Shown piece after piece: positions 46,645 through 58,939 of a DNA stretch of 64,000 bases. The position numbers were made by a program, and so were the translations under genes. Below the pieces are notes generated by a model. The model did not search any database. It was not told where the DNA came from and worked only from the letters and a program-made list of their open reading frames with translations. The stretch is taken from the NCBI GenBank assembly GCA_026168455.1, contig CM047425.1, positions 24,669,058 through 24,733,057 of the forward strand. The letters are read 5' to 3'. Positions within the stretch are counted from its first letter, which is position 1; every line of letters starts with the position of its first letter. The DNA comes from Theocolax elegans. Lineage: Eukaryota > Arthropoda > Insecta > Hymenoptera > Cerocephalidae.

Positions 46645-47126
46645 ATATACATATATAGAAATAAAATCTAATTTTTATTATATTATACCCATAAAACATA
46701 TACGAAATAATACTTACGTATCTTAAGAAATACGAAAATGAAACTATTCCAGTGGTATATAAACGTTTAGAAATAAAAAAGAAAGAGTAAGGAATAGTGA
46801 TAAAGGCAACCCAAACGCTTACGGCATGAGGTCACTTGTATGCACATCTTCAACTTAGTCCGAATATATATATCTACCACATGAATTTTGCAATCGCTGC
46901 AGTCTCGTCTTTTGTTCCAAAGTCACATAAAGGAGGAGGACATCGCAGTAATCGAGATGAAGGAATAAGAGACCCTAAATTAGCTTCTGCTGAAAAATTC
47001 ATTTGTATTAAATTGAAATAAGAACAGAGTATATAAAATACTATAGTAACGTAACTTTACTGTTTTTGATCAATGGATTTAGCTTGATATTGTATGAAGA
47101 AAATTGTAACCTGAGTCTTACTTACA
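46645..47126. other. Intergenic or intronic DNA
   Basis: A short coding-like stretch at 46,905-46,990 (KSHKGGGHRSNRDEGIRDP) is not assignable. Confidence 0.25.
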
Positions 47127-47349
47127 CGGAAAAAAATTTCTGATAAATTTTACCCTGCAGTTTTAGTAAAAGTGGGACGAAATCGAAGGACGCAGCATGG
47201 TAAAAAATATCCAGTTTTCAAAAAATTTGTACCCTGCTGTTCGGTTAAAATTTATTTGAATACTGGGTATTTTTTACCCTGCTGTGTCCTTCGTCCTACT
47301 TTTACTAGAACAGCAAGGTAAAAATTATCAGAAATTTTTCTCTTTGTAG
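47127..47349. mobile_element. MITE, about 220 bp
   Basis: Left end CACGGAAAAAAATTTCTGAT; right end ATCAGAAATTTTTCTCTTTG, inverted. Inner arms also pair (GGACGAAATCGAAGGACGCA with TGTGTCCTTCGTCCTACTTT). Non-coding. Confidence 0.75.
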
Positions 47350-47480
47350 GTTCAGACGGAAACACCGGAAATCTTCGAAAAATTTTAAATACCTTTCATG
47401 ACCTCGATACCTGGTACGACGTGATTCCTGGACGTAAACCTGAAGATTGTCCACATAAAGGATATGTCCAACTTATTTGA
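47350..47480 (+). CDS. Candidate terminal exon, protein unrecognised
   Basis: After CTCTTTGTAG (a fair acceptor formed by the MITE end) an open phase-1 frame reads SDGNTGNLRKILNTFHDLDT then WYDVIPGRKPEDCPHKGYV and QLI, with the stop at 47,478-47,480 and AATAAA 4 nt later. Codon use and Gly/Asp/Pro content look like protein rather than random AT-rich DNA. I cannot identify the family or the upstream exons; it may be a remnant. Confidence 0.4.
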
Positions 47481-47499
47481 ACAATAAATCCTTAATATA

Positions 47500-48550
47500 T
47501 CAGTTAAGTGTAGACAAAACAACATTAGTAACACTTCGAACGGAGCAGCTAACTGTTATACCATCTTGTTGTCTTGTTTATATCCTACAGATATAATAAT
47601 ATAGTCAACAAATTGCAGAACGAGATACCGAAAAAAAGGCGTATCGTAAGACGAATAAAGATACTAATAAAAAGATTGATTATTACAAAGCTACGACGTG
47701 AATTGATTTTCAAAGGGACTTTGAACATCTACCGATAATATTATACTTGTCTATATGATATATGAAAACGCAATACGCGTACCTACTAATTTTGATGCGT
47801 CGATAATAAAAGACCCTCACTTCAACGTTGTTATATATTCAACATATACGTTTCATTTTCTTCTATAATCTGATATTAAGCGATATTTTGCTGGAACAAA
47901 GTAAATCATGCAAGTTTCTTATATTATTTTTAAGAAGAATCGTGATATTATATCAAGTTGTACGTAGATGTAATGTAAAAATAATTAAAGATGGAAAAAA
48001 ATGCTATATCGTTCTTCGCAGAGTTACAAAGTTTCTTATAGAGGAAAAGAACAAAAAGCTATAGACGAAAAGAATTATTAATAAGATAATGAAAAAGTAA
48101 AAAGGATAATAAATATAGTTAAGAAATAGAGGGTAAGAGAAAAAGCCAAGTTTTATTACGTGGTTTCATTAGATTCAAATGTACGATGTAGTTACATTAT
48201 TTCTTATTATGCCAGGGTTTGCAATAAAAATTAAATTAATAATTTTATAAGAATATGAAGATTTAATATTTAAAAACTTTGATTGAACCATACCTGCGTC
48301 CTACGGGTCAAAAATTCGGATGCTTACTAACTGCACTAGTACTCACATCCTAAGTCATTCAGTTAATCTTATATTGAAAAAAGTCGTTCAACAATACCAC
48401 AAACGTGAGTATTTTAATGATGATAATACTTATATTTCACCCTCTATTGTTAATTAAAAAAATTAAAAGATTTTTTTTCAATTTCTTGAGGGTCAGGTAG
48501 GTTTATAATAATTTAAATATATAAAAAAAACATTTCTACTTTATATGCAA
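47500..48550. other. AT-rich intergenic DNA
   Basis: No supported gene. Confidence 0.35.
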
Positions 48551-48556
48551 CGTTAA

Positions 48557-48673
48557 TTCGTTGGCGAAATTTGCCGACCTCTTCAGGTTTATTAATAGTA
48601 CTCAGTACGATGAAATTAATTTAAAATGAGATTAATAAACCTGAAGAGGTTGGCGAATTTTGTCAACGAAACG
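48557..48673. repeat. Short hairpin element
   Basis: TTGGCGAAATTTGCCGACCT and CTTCAGGTTTATTAAT at 48,557-48,595 pair with ATTAATAAACCTGAAG and AGGTTGGCGAATTTTG at 48,630-48,665 around a 30-bp loop. Confidence 0.7.
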
Positions 48674-48988
48674 TTTGGCAAAATTTTAATTTTGTTAATA
48701 TGAGTGTTTTAGTAATACCGTAAAAATTATACTCGTGCTAGCGATTACGTGATATTCATATAAAAGCAATTCTTATATAAATATATATTATTTAAAGCAT
48801 TTTTTATGACACTAGAATGTTTGCGGATTAAGTTCAAAAGTTGATTATATAAGTTTTTATATGGATTACTTAATAAACAAAGGTGCATTGTATACTTAAT
48901 AATTGAATGCATTAAATTTATATAAAAAATTTGGAGTTATTTTTGTATACAGTTCAAAAGTGTTATAAAACAATAATTAAAATATTTT

Positions 48989-49276
48989 TCACCCGGACAG
49001 TCTGAAAAGTGCACTTTATTGACCCCTTTACAGGAAATAAAGATTTATTTTATTCCCTATCATGGACGTAAAGTACTTATTATCTGATAAATTTACTTTA
49101 TTCCCTTTAAATTCTCTTTATTGCCCGCTAAATTTACTTTACTTCCTGTAAAATTCATTTCTTGTCGAAAAAATTTCTTTTTTGTGGTCAGAGTGAAATT
49201 CTTATATGCACCTCGGGAGTAATTGGTAATTAGTAAACTTCGCCCGCGTGAATAAAGGCCAATTTTACTCCCTTGG
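48989..49276. repeat. Paired foldback element, copy 4 (A then B)
   Basis: Hairpin A: TTTTTCACCCGGACAGTCTG (48,988) with TTTGTGGTCAGAGTGAAATT (about 49,192); the interior repeats TTTACTTTATTCCC, TTTACTTTACTTCC and similar. Hairpin B: TGCACCTCGGGAGTAATTGG with CCAATTTTACTCCC and TTGGTGCATA (49,196-49,276). Confidence 0.65.
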
Positions 49277-49787
49277 TGCATAAGTGGCTGATAATTTAAT
49301 TTAATTTGATTTTATCAAGTTCATTCGGAAATACGACCGTAAATGCCTGTAAAATAATTAAAATATTAGCACATAATGCAATCCATACTATATACCTACC
49401 AGTATAATATTCGTTTATTTCATTTTATGTACAACATTGGTAATAGGAGTATGGATTTTAAATAAAGCAATATTAGTTATTATTAGTTAAAATATTTTTG
49501 TTATTAAAACCTTAATTTCAATTTTATTTAGTTATTGAATTAGTGTCTATTATTCACTTTTAAAAAGAAAAACTCAATAACTGTTACTGGAAATTTTGTT
49601 AATTTTGCTAATTATGAAATGTTACGAAACAATATCATTTAATTTTACCGTATAAGTTTCATCAAGATGAAATTTATAATATCATGATCAATTCGATTTA
49701 TTATTTGATTAATTTAACGAGGTTAATTCAATCTCATATAGACCATTGTAGTGACGCGTCCCAATTCATAATGTCTTGTTGTTTACT

Positions 49788-50110
49788 GACAAGGGGAGCA
49801 CATGACCTCCGGGAAGCGGATCTTATCCTAAATTAGGTATATTTTTTCTAATGTAGAAATATGAAGAAATCCAAGTTATTACTTGCCAATGGCCACTTTG
49901 ACCAGAGTTATTCGACATCTAATAATAATTTCAATGAAAATTACTTCCAATTTAATCGCTTATAACTCCGAAACCAATACAGATAGACACACAAACCAAA
50001 AACCAGAAAAAGTTGAGTTGAAGTAGATACAATTTAAAAAAAGAAGTTTAAATTGCTCAATTTGGAGCAAAGTTATGAAAAAAATAATACATTGAAGATA
50101 TTTTAACCAA
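49788..50110. mobile_element. Partial CCTCCGGGAA MITE
   Basis: ACAAGGGGAGCACATGACCT, CCGGGAAGCGGATCTTATCC, then interior matching 24,290-24,740; one end only. Confidence 0.7.
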
Positions 50111-50434
50111 AATTTAATATCAAAAGTTTATTGTTATAATAAATTTAACAGTCTGTACGAGCCAGAATATATAAATATCCTTAATCATCAGTCAATGGTG
50201 ATATAAATTAGTGACAGTGAAGATGAAAAAAATTCCAATACCTATTGGTCCAAGTGATCAAGTAGCAACTGCAATTTTAGAAACGGAAACTGAGCTCGAT
50301 AGAGATGCTCAAGCTTTATTCGAGAAGGCTCAAAAGATAAACGAGGTATATTTTGCACTATTATTATTTTTACAAAAGTTATTTTCATTATTCATAATGT
50401 TTATATTTATATTATGGTAGCAACTCGAAGGTAA

Positions 50435-50575
<141 letters not shown>

Positions 50576-51060
50576 TAGGATTACCAGCCAGATATTTGCA
50601 AAGATTATAAAGTAACTGGTTTTTGTGGTTTGAGAGGTTAGTTACATTAAATTTAAATTAAATAGTATTTTGTTGTTTACTTATGTAATAATTATTCTGA
50701 TATTATTAGACAGTAGTAAATTCCTTCCTGATCGATCTGATTATAAATTGGGATGGCAGTTGGAAAGAGAAGCAGCTACTGGTGGAAATGATCAAAGTGG
50801 AGATGAGGACGATACAAAGTATGAAATAGACAGAGACGAAGAACATCTTGCGTTTAAATGTTTTATATGCAGAAACACATTTGTAGATCCTGTTGTAACT
50901 AAGTAAGTTGAAATTTACTACTTTTTATTTATTCACATAACTTGTATGATAAGTAACTTAAATATTTTACCTAATTATTTTTAGGTGTAGCATTATTTTT
51001 GTGAAAAATGTGCCTTAACACAGTATAAGAAGAGTACAAGGTGTTATATACGTATGTAAT

Positions 51061-51095
<35 letters not shown>

Positions 51096-51187
51096 TTAAA
51101 CCAGATAAAATTACAACATCATGAATATGCCGCAATTCCTACAGAGATAAAATTAATTTATCTGTGCGTAGGTCTGGCAACTTAAAA

Positions 51188-52335
51188 CTATAAACTTAAG
51201 ACATTTCTTATCGTTTTAGTTATTTTAGGTAATGGAATGCATTTGTTTCTTGTAATAGTAGTTCTTTGTCTAAAAATATTGCTTAGTTTACTATAATGTA
51301 AATCAATTGCTTCATGAACAAAAGTTTGTTCCAGGCTTAGTGGGTAATTATCCCTTAGAAATGTATTTTTACTGATAATCTTGAGTAGTCGTTTTTGCGT
51401 TTTATTTAATAAATCTAAATTGTTTTTGTAAGCACCACCCCACGCAATTATGCCATAGGTTGCAATACTGTGAAAAAGTGAATAGTATAATACTATAAGT
51501 ACCTCGACTGTCATTATTCTAGAGAACTTAGCAAACACATAATTGAAGTATTTAGTTTTATTTACAATATATTCAATATGTTTATTCCATCTCATGTTAA
51601 AATCAATAAAAATTCCTAGATACTTACAACTTTCTACCCTTTCCAAAACATGATTCTCAATTTTAATTGTTAAATCATTAGGAACGCTATCACTATAATT
51701 TCCAAAAGAGATATAAACCGTTTTATTGGCGTTCAGTGATAATTTATTAAAAGCTAACCATTTTGATACAAATTCCAAATATATGTTCATTTTATTTTCT
51801 GCTAATTCCCAAGTATTATCAACAGATAATACCACAGTGTCATCTGCATATGCTATTAAATTTTCAGAATATAAACTTCTCAATAAATCATTAATATATA
51901 AAAGAAACAGTAATAGACCCAAAATTGTTCCTTGAGGGACCCCTGTCTTAATTGGGAGTGAATTACTCTTTATTTTATTAAGTCTCACTATTTGACTGCG
52001 ATTTGACAAGTAACTTGTAAGTAAGTCCAAGACATTTCCTCTGATCCCGTAATTGTAAAGCTTATTTATTAGTATATTATGATCTACTGTGTCAAAAGCT
52101 TTTGCCAAATCTAAGAAAGTTGCTATTATTGGTTTACTTTTATCTAAGTTTGTATATATAATGTTCGTCAAATAATTTAGTGCATCTTTAGTACCTTTTT
52201 TTTAATAAAACCAAATTGATTTTCTGCCAATATACTATATATCTTTGCGAGATTTGATATTAATGATATTGGTCTGTAATTCGTTGCATAGCATTTATTA
52301 CCCGATTTAAAAATAGGAATTACTTCTGCCTTTTT
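51188..52335 (-). pseudogene. LINE reverse transcriptase, partial
   Basis: Preserved RT blocks on the minus strand: KKAEVIPIFKSG and NYRPISLISNLAKI (about 52,340-52,250), QFGF, then after a frame break FLDLAKAFDTVDHNILINKL, GVPQGTILGLLLFLLYIND and the catalytic AYADDTVVLS, followed by the thumb and a C-terminal tail to the stop at 51,188. The block order is that of CR1/Jockey-like RTs. The frame is broken between the fingers and the palm, and the endonuclease domain is missing, so it is inactive. Confidence 0.85.
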
Positions 52336-53281
52336 AAGTGTAGTAGGCCATATTGACTTTTCTATTTTCTAGAGCTTTGTCATCTAATTTATACATATTG
52401 TCTATTCCAACAATTTTTATAATCGTTAATAATTTTTTTAGTTCTTCTCTTTCTATTTTACAACAGCTGGCAAGCTTTATTGACAATACTTTTTCTGCAA
52501 CTTTGAAACTTTCGATATTCATACAGTCAATTGTAACTTCATTCTTGTTAACATGAATTTGTTTTGTTCGAATATTATTATTTTTAACTAAGTATTTTAC
52601 TACTCTTTCATTTAAATTAGTTTTATCATCGTTGTTTTTCTTTTTAATAATAATCTTAGGAATTTTTTTCGTCTCAGTTACTATCACTTTCGAATTTAAT
52701 ATACTCGCAAATGATTTAGTATGGGTTTTTAATAATTCACTATCTTTCTTTTTTTCTTTATCCAGTAACTCTTGTAATAAAGCATTTTTTTCCTTCATTT
52801 CTTTATTTAAATCCTTTAATAATACATTTTCATTCTTGATTGCTTCCATCTGTTTATCATTTGCATAAAATGTTTTGTCCAAGTGGGGTTATTGTAAAAT
52901 AATTGCGTATCACTGTAACTGCGAGTGAAATGTTTTGTAGGAATTGTGTATGTATACAATACTTTTGTGCCATATATGTTTTCTATGTAACTCTGGTTAA
53001 TAATAATAATTAATAAATAATAATAATAATTCCATGCCATCATCTTCATTGTCTTCATTACTCTTGCTTTCCTTTAATTGTTCATAATTATTCTGTAATA
53101 TTTTGTATTCATTTTTCAGCGATGCGTGCTCTTGACTGAGTTTTTGATTTGCAATTTTGCAATTATGAATTTCGTTTTTAAGCGTGCATAATATGACACG
53201 TGGATCTTCACTTGAAATTGAGGACAAGTCCAAGTCTTTATGTTCATCACAAATTACCAGAATATTAGTTACATATTTCAC
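52334..53281 (-). pseudogene. LINE ORF1, split by an insertion
   Basis: The N-terminal part (53,281-53,032) reads ICDEHKDLDLSSISSEDPRV and a coiled-coil rich in Lys, Glu, Asn and Gln, breaking off at NEDNEDDGME. It resumes at about 52,876 (DKTFYANDKQMEAIKNENVL), continuing the coiled-coil, then a basic linker and an RRM-like half (KQIHVNKNEVTIDCMNIESF). ORF1 ends at the deletion junction near 52,370 followed by a chance stop. Confidence 0.75.
52876..53031 (+). mobile_element. LINE 3'-tail insertion in ORF1
   Basis: GTTATTGTAAAATAATTGCG to TATGTAACTCTGGTT followed by a TAA-rich tail; about 90% like 22,382-22,520. Sits opposite in strand to its host LINE. Confidence 0.65.
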
Positions 53282-53772
53282 GTTTTTTTTCGGTTAAAGT
53301 CACTTTTATGAAAAACACTATCACATAACACACAAAACACCGTTGTATTCACTATTTTTGGGTAACATTTAAAGTTTATGTCAGGCGGGATTGCCGCAGG
53401 CGGCAAGTCCTCACCCGCCATCTAACCCGACATGGAGTTTTTAATCCAGCTAAATATATTATAGAGAAAATGGAAAAAATTGAAAAAGATAATCAACAAC
53501 AAGGCTTATCAGACAGTGATTAAAGCCTTAAATGTATAATAGTTATAAAGTGTACAGTTTAGAAAATTGAATTATTAATTTTTTATTTAAATGAAATGTT
53601 ATATAGATTCAACTATTAATTACTATATTACATAATACTCCTTAATAATATAGTATATTTTATGTATTATTTTATATATTGATAAAATGTTCCTTTATTT
53701 AAAAATGTTTTTAAAAAATAATATTGCGTAAAATATTTGTATGTAAATAGAGAGCGATAAACTACTTTTAAT

Positions 53773-54300
53773 TTAATTTTAGTTTCTCGCACGACCATCT
53801 CTATTTTCTCGTTGTCCTCTGTTTCCTCTCCTATTTCCTCTTCCTCGGCCCATAATTTGATCCACATAATCTGTCATCATTTTCTTCTCATTCATTCGGT
53901 TCCTTCGCAATCTTCTTTCTGCTAAAAGTAAAATGTAAACTAATTTACCTAGAACTCCTTTGACCACCTGAAGATGCCGGAATAGCATTAGATGGTCGAA
54001 GAAATTCTGAAAAAATTATTTTACAATTAGCTTTCAGCAGAAAGAAAGATTGCGAAGGAACTGAATGAATGAGGAGATACAGAAGGTCATCGTAGCTTAA
54101 CAATTTACAGAGAAGGGGACGGAATGACTGGTTGAGAGGATGATTTTAGTTTAAGTAACTTACCAAGATGAACACCTCCAGGAGGTGCTGCGGCAGTACG
54201 TGCTACACCATCAAGAGGTGCTACGGCAGCAGGTGCTACACCATCAGGAGGTGCTACGCCAGGATCAATCAGTGCTGCGCCAGCTCTATCTGATGTTTTT
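53773..54300 (-). pseudogene. Exon remnants of an unrecognised gene
   Basis: Three exon-like pieces on the minus strand. A: 54,291-54,163, a repetitive Ala/Pro/Gly stretch (PGVAPPDGVAPAAVAPLDG), ending at donor CTTG|GTAAGT. B: 54,005-53,949 after TTTTTTCAG, FLRPSNAIPASSGGQRSS, ending CTAG|GTAAAT. C: about 53,928-53,779, ERRLRRNRMNEKKMMTDYVD then an Arg/Gly-rich tail (RGNRRGNRGQRENRDGRARN). A and B join in phase, but B and C do not, so the model is incomplete or the gene is broken. An inverted copy of the start of C lies at 54,030-54,073. An RNA-binding role would fit the RG-rich tail, but this is only suggestive. Confidence 0.35.
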
Positions 54301-54479
54301 AATATGTGGGTATACGGGGTGATGATCAAAGAGAAAAAAAAATAAAAATAATAATGTAATTTGTTCAAATAATTAAAAAATGTTTTAAATTGTTATAAAA
54401 AAAATTAATAATTATTAATATAGAATCAATTTTTTCACAATTTTAACCTAGACTTTCTCATGTTGGTAGAATGTTATAT

Positions 54480-54905
54480 AGCCAGTCATAAAAATTAAAA
54501 TTTTTCGAAACATTATCATTTTCAGCATTTTTATAACAATTTTTATTTCATAAACTACATCAATTTTTCGTTATATATGTTAAATATGGGAAAAAGTTTA
54601 TAAATTTAAAAAAGAATTTGTTAAAATTATGTAGAAATGTTAATTACCAGTTTTATTAAACTCTAAGCCGAGTTATGGATTTCTGTATAAAATTTAAAAC
54701 AATTTACATGCAGATTTCCATGTATTACGTGCCATCATTTTATTAATCATTTCTTATGACTCTAAAATATAATAAAAGTGGTAATTAACATTTTAGCAGA
54801 TTCTTCTTTAAATTTATAAGATTTTTCCCATTTAACATATGCAACAAAAGTTGATAGTTTTCGAGATAAAAATTGTTAAAAATGCTAAGTTTTTGACTGT
54901 CTGTA
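54480..54905. repeat. Imperfect foldback, about 425 bp
   Basis: CAGCATTTTTATAACAATTT and ATATGTTAAATATGGGAAAA at left pair with TTTTTCCCATTTAACATATG and AAATTGTTAAAAATGCTAAG at right; TGTTAATTACC with GGTAATTAACA near the loop. Confidence 0.65.
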
Positions 54906-54909
54906 ACAT

Positions 54910-55020
54910 TGATAAAAATCCAAAAAAATTTGGAAAAATTTTTTTTTAACTATAGGTTGCGACTATTTAAAACGATTTTGATTTTTTGCCCCGATCACTT
55001 GACCTGGAATCTCCCATATA
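54910..55020. repeat. Repeat end related to 11,661-11,811
   Basis: CCCGATCACTTGACCTGGAA and TCTCCCATATATATA resemble the terminus at 11,775-11,811. Confidence 0.4.
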
Positions 55021-55055
55021 TATATATATATGCGTGTGTATGTGTGTGTGTGTGT

Positions 55056-55085
<30 letters not shown>
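55015..55085. repeat. (TA)n/(TG)n microsatellite
   Basis: A TATATATA run followed by TGTGTGTG with one interruption. Confidence 0.95.
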
Positions 55086-55086
<1 letters not shown>

Positions 55087-55089
55087 TTC

Positions 55090-55235
55090 TTATTTTCTTC
55101 ATAACTTTACTCCAAATGGATCAATTTTAGCTTCTTTTTTTTAAAATATATCCACTTGAACTCAAATTTCTTCTGGTTTTTGGTTTGAGTGTCTATCTCT
55201 ATTTGTTTCGGGGTTATAAGCGATTCAATTCTATA
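55090..55235. mobile_element. Partial CCTCCGGGAA MITE interior
   Basis: CTTGAACTCAAATTTCTTCT and GTCTATCTCTATTTGTTTCG match 24,535-24,610; ends missing. Confidence 0.65.
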
Positions 55236-55451
55236 GAACAATTTGTATTATGAATAACAATATTTATTTTAATAATAATATACCAAATGTATATAAAACT
55301 ATATTTTTTGGAGTTATGGTTTGACTTTACCATTTAATAATAGTAGTTACAACAGTATTTTGTTAATATCTGTAAATATCAAAATAAATGATAGAAAAGT
55401 AATAGCATGAAAAACTTATTTCGCCACACTCTGAGCGCAAAATGCTATATT

Positions 55452-55806
55452 TCACCCTAATTATATTAAAAGTGTACTTTATTGACCTCTACCATGGGAG
55501 TCAAATTGCATTTTATTCCTTTGATAATTTTATACTTCGTACTCATTTTATTCTCCGTTTTTCTATTTGATTTATCGCAGACTTTTTTGCTTCGAACACT
55601 TATTTTAGCCTTTTCTTACAAATCCAAAAAATCTTACAATATTAAATAAAACATTTAAAAATATAGAAAGAAATTGTTGTCGCACAAAGTGGCCTGTTAA
55701 ATGATCAGGGTGAAAAATATTACATGCACTTGGATAAATTACTGCCAAAAACAAAACTCGGGCAGCAACTTTCATCCCTGGAATAAATGCCTATTTTACT
55801 TCCTAA
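55452..55806. repeat. Paired foldback element, copy 5 (A then B)
   Basis: Hairpin A: TTTCACCCTAATTATATTAA (55,454) with AATGATCAGGGTGAAAAA ending about 55,717. Hairpin B: TGCACTTGGATAAATTACTG with TTTTACTTCCTAAGTGCATA (55,722-55,806). GGCATT-type inner arms and a GGGCAGC element are kept. Confidence 0.6.
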
Positions 55807-56955
55807 GTGCATAAATAACTATTCCTCGTCTATGTTAAAGGAACAAAATAGCACTTTGTCTCCCTAGAGAGTGAAATAACTATTATTCTCTCTGGGGACC
55901 AAAAAACAAATTTAAAAATGTAATACATTATTTCTGTTAAAAATTAGACTAATGTTAGATATAATAAAGTCTTGCAATTACGTAAAAAGTGTATAATACC
56001 TAAATTATTTATTTCTATTGTACAACGTTCCGTCTGCCGTATTTGCAAAGCACTTCAGGTGCACGCTGATAAATTACAGTAATTATAATATAATCATAAT
56101 ATAATTTAGATGAGCTTCTTCAAATTATTTAATCATTTGTATTTCTATAAACTTATTTTATAATAATTATTTAATAATAATTGTTAATTTTTTTTAAATT
56201 CTCAGAACAATTCTCTCGATACCGATACATTTATAACAAAAAATTAATCTTTTACAATATTATAACATCAAGTATACGAAGCATCGTATAAAGGTAATAG
56301 TGTTTATTATACATTGTTTAAATTAACTATTATATACTTGTGTCAGTGTAACTATAAAATTCAGATGTTTTTCGTAAAGTAGAAGATATAGGTAATAAAT
56401 CTTTCCTAGCAGAAATGGAATTCTATTCACTAATTAAATATTAAATTAAATATTAGATTGTTTTATAGAATAATTGAAAAATTAACGAAGAATTTGGTAC
56501 TTACTGTATAGTAATTTTTCTACTTAGCTTTGAGATTCAAATTTCTTCTAGGGTTTATTTTTTATTGAATATCAAATGTTAATATTGCATCATAAAAAAT
56601 GATGTACTATATACATCAAATAAAAACAATAAAATATGCATTGACAGAATTATTAAATGGATGAAAGCAAGAATCTACATGCTGAACGTGTTAACGATGA
56701 CGTTAAACCTGTTTAGTCAGCATTGATGTGTTACTTACAGCGCAGCAAATAGTACATTATGATACAAGTCCGAGAATCACTTCCATGCACGTGTACTACA
56801 TACTATTTTTTCTACAGCAAGATGTGCAAAGCTATACTTACCGCACTAGGTTGCTTATTAATTATATGATACAAATAATGTCATTGCTAACTTGTAATTT
56901 AAAAATATAGTACCATTTCGTCAGTTTTATTTTTTTTTATTTATTCGTTTTCCAC
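55807..56955. other. AT-rich intergenic DNA
   Basis: Nothing recognisable. Confidence 0.4.
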
Positions 56956-56959
56956 CCTA

Positions 56960-57290
56960 TAAATACTTTACGGATTTTGACGGACCATCCTTACCACTTT
57001 TATGCATGGGTGTGTAAAAAGTTTTAGGAACACCTTTCTTAAGACAGTCGGTGTATTGAAACATTATTTTTTGGTGTTTAGGTCCCATTGCGTATAAGCC
57101 CAAACATCGAAACCGAATGTTCCACACCTTCCGCTTACGTTGTAAAGCGTGGAAAAACACCTAACCGATCGGCGAAAGCCGCACGAGAATGGGTCACCCA
57201 TCCAAGTACTGCACGCAGCAAATGATGCTTAATTTTCGTGATCGACCGAGGTGCGTCTCCAACACTCCGCCATCGCGTCGGTCATTTCGT
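56960..57290 (-). repeat. 5S rRNA-derived repeat (SINE3-like) or 5S pseudogene
   Basis: Minus strand 57,290-57,165 resembles 5S rRNA: CGATCACGAAAATTAAGCAT and AGTACTTGGATGGGTGACC are near-exact 5S segments in the right order and spacing, including the internal promoter region. A longer tail follows to about 56,960, as expected of a 5S-headed SINE rather than a plain 5S gene. The head begins GACGCGATGGCGGAGTGTTG, unlike the 5S start. Confidence 0.65.
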
Positions 57291-57299
57291 TAGTTTACA

Positions 57300-58930
57300 T
57301 TTTTCTCTTACAATAATAGAAAAGGAATTGATAAAGAATAATTCGAAAAAATAGTTATTAATTAAGAGCCAAAGACTTGGTTTTACAATTAGTTTAGTCT
57401 TATGTATCCAAACTCACTTTTTAATAGAAAAATGGGCTTTTTACTCTCTAAATTGCAAATAGTGAATAATCACTTTGCAAAAGAGTATGTTCGCTTTCGA
57501 AAAAAGTGCCCGTATTTGCACTATTTGCGATTTACAGAGTAAATTTCTTAATAATCTAATAATCATATAAATAAAGTATTATATGTAATATAATTTAATA
57601 TTAATAAATTTAGTGACCTTGCATGTATAAGCGTCAAAGGTAATATTACTAATTGCATATTAAATGGCGAGATGTTTTGCTTGTTACTCGCACGTAAATG
57701 ACCACTGTACCTATATTTAGCCCCCTATTTTACGAGTTTAACGGTTAATAATATATATCCTTTAAATTAATAATACCCACGTTGTAGACATTATTTACAT
57801 AAATAATAAACAACAATATAACAATCGTTAATCCTCATTATAAATTATACATACATTGTAAATAGTAAAATAAATGTAGGGAAGAGTCCCACACGAATCT
57901 ATTAATCATAGTAATTTCAGGTACACCTATAGCAAGATAATAAAGAGGTAGACACAAACAACATACGAGTGGATGATAAAGGTCGCCGATTTGACGTTAA
58001 CGTAATCTGCCTTAATGTTGTAAAGTGAAATCTCGCATTTTATTTCCCTGATATATCCGATTCATCCCTTTCACTTTCCACTCAATTTTGCTTTCCATTT
58101 CGAGCTTCGCTGATCTCACCGCACAGGGATCATTACGATTTTCGCATACGGTCGATGCATTTTTGTTCCGGAACTCGTTTCTTCATCACTTACGTCCTCC
58201 ATTTATCATCCGATATTGTTCTTTATCCAACTGCAATTTAAAATTCACGCTTCAATTCGAATCCTCTGTGCACAAGTGCATCTCTACTTCCTCGTACAGT
58301 ATATATCGACTTTGTATTATTGAAATTTCTCTTGTTAAACACAATGCAACCATTATTTGCTTTCTTGTATTACACTTTATCGAAATCGCGAGCAAGTAAT
58401 GAAGGATAATGCTCAGTTTGAATATATAGGTAGATGCTAGTCTTTCACCTCACCACGCCTGTCAAATAAAACTGATTGCATCTAATACTCTTTGAACTTA
58501 CTTAATATATTATTAATTAATTAACTTCTCCTTATGGAATACTTAACAATTTCATAACTTTGCACGTTGAGTATTGATTTATTATACATTTGAATCGATT
58601 TTATATAGATATATCAATATATCTGGTTAATCGTGGTTGCGTAATAAAATTTAAGCTAAATGAATAGTATAAGATTTTCAGGCAATATAATGAAAATGTG
58701 AAAGTGTACATTCTCTTCTGCAAATATTGATAAAAATGTTAATAAAATTAAATCTTACATAATTATGATGTTATTTATATGAGAAACCACTATTTACTTC
58801 AAAAGTGTGGCATTTACGAATGGTACAATATAGATAACCAAGAAAAGATTAAATATATTTTATCTTATAAAAACTGTTTAAAGTAAACAATTGGTAAATT
58901 AAGTAGACATATTTACAAAGGTAAAAAAAA
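57300..58930. other. Intergenic DNA
   Basis: AT-rich. A frame at 58,088-58,399 is open but not protein-like. No promoter identified. Confidence 0.35.
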
Positions 58931-58933
58931 TAC

Positions 58934-58939
58934 TTTATT
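58934..58939 (-). terminator. Poly(A) signal of the Gly/His-rich gene
   Basis: AATAAA on the minus strand, about 410 bases after the stop; the 3'UTR is 59,350 to about 58,920. Confidence 0.5.

Larger units (their letters stand above)
51058..53430 (-). mobile_element. Decayed LINE inserted in the RNF113A pseudogene
   Basis: Minus-strand non-LTR element, with its 3' tail a (TTTA)n run on the plus strand at 51,058-51,098, RT at 52,330-51,188, ORF1 at 53,281-52,370, and a GC-richer 5' leader to about 53,430 (GGCGGGATTGCCGCAGGCGG). The endonuclease and the end of ORF1 are deleted, so ORF1 runs almost directly into RT. A 3'-tail insertion at 52,876-53,031 further splits ORF1. Confidence 0.85.

Noticed and set aside
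57165..57290. Functional 5S rRNA gene
   Set aside because: Ends diverge from 5S, internal changes break stems, and a long non-5S tail follows without a T-run terminator.
58088..58399. 103-codon frame
   Set aside because: No domain, poor start context, no splice or poly(A) support.
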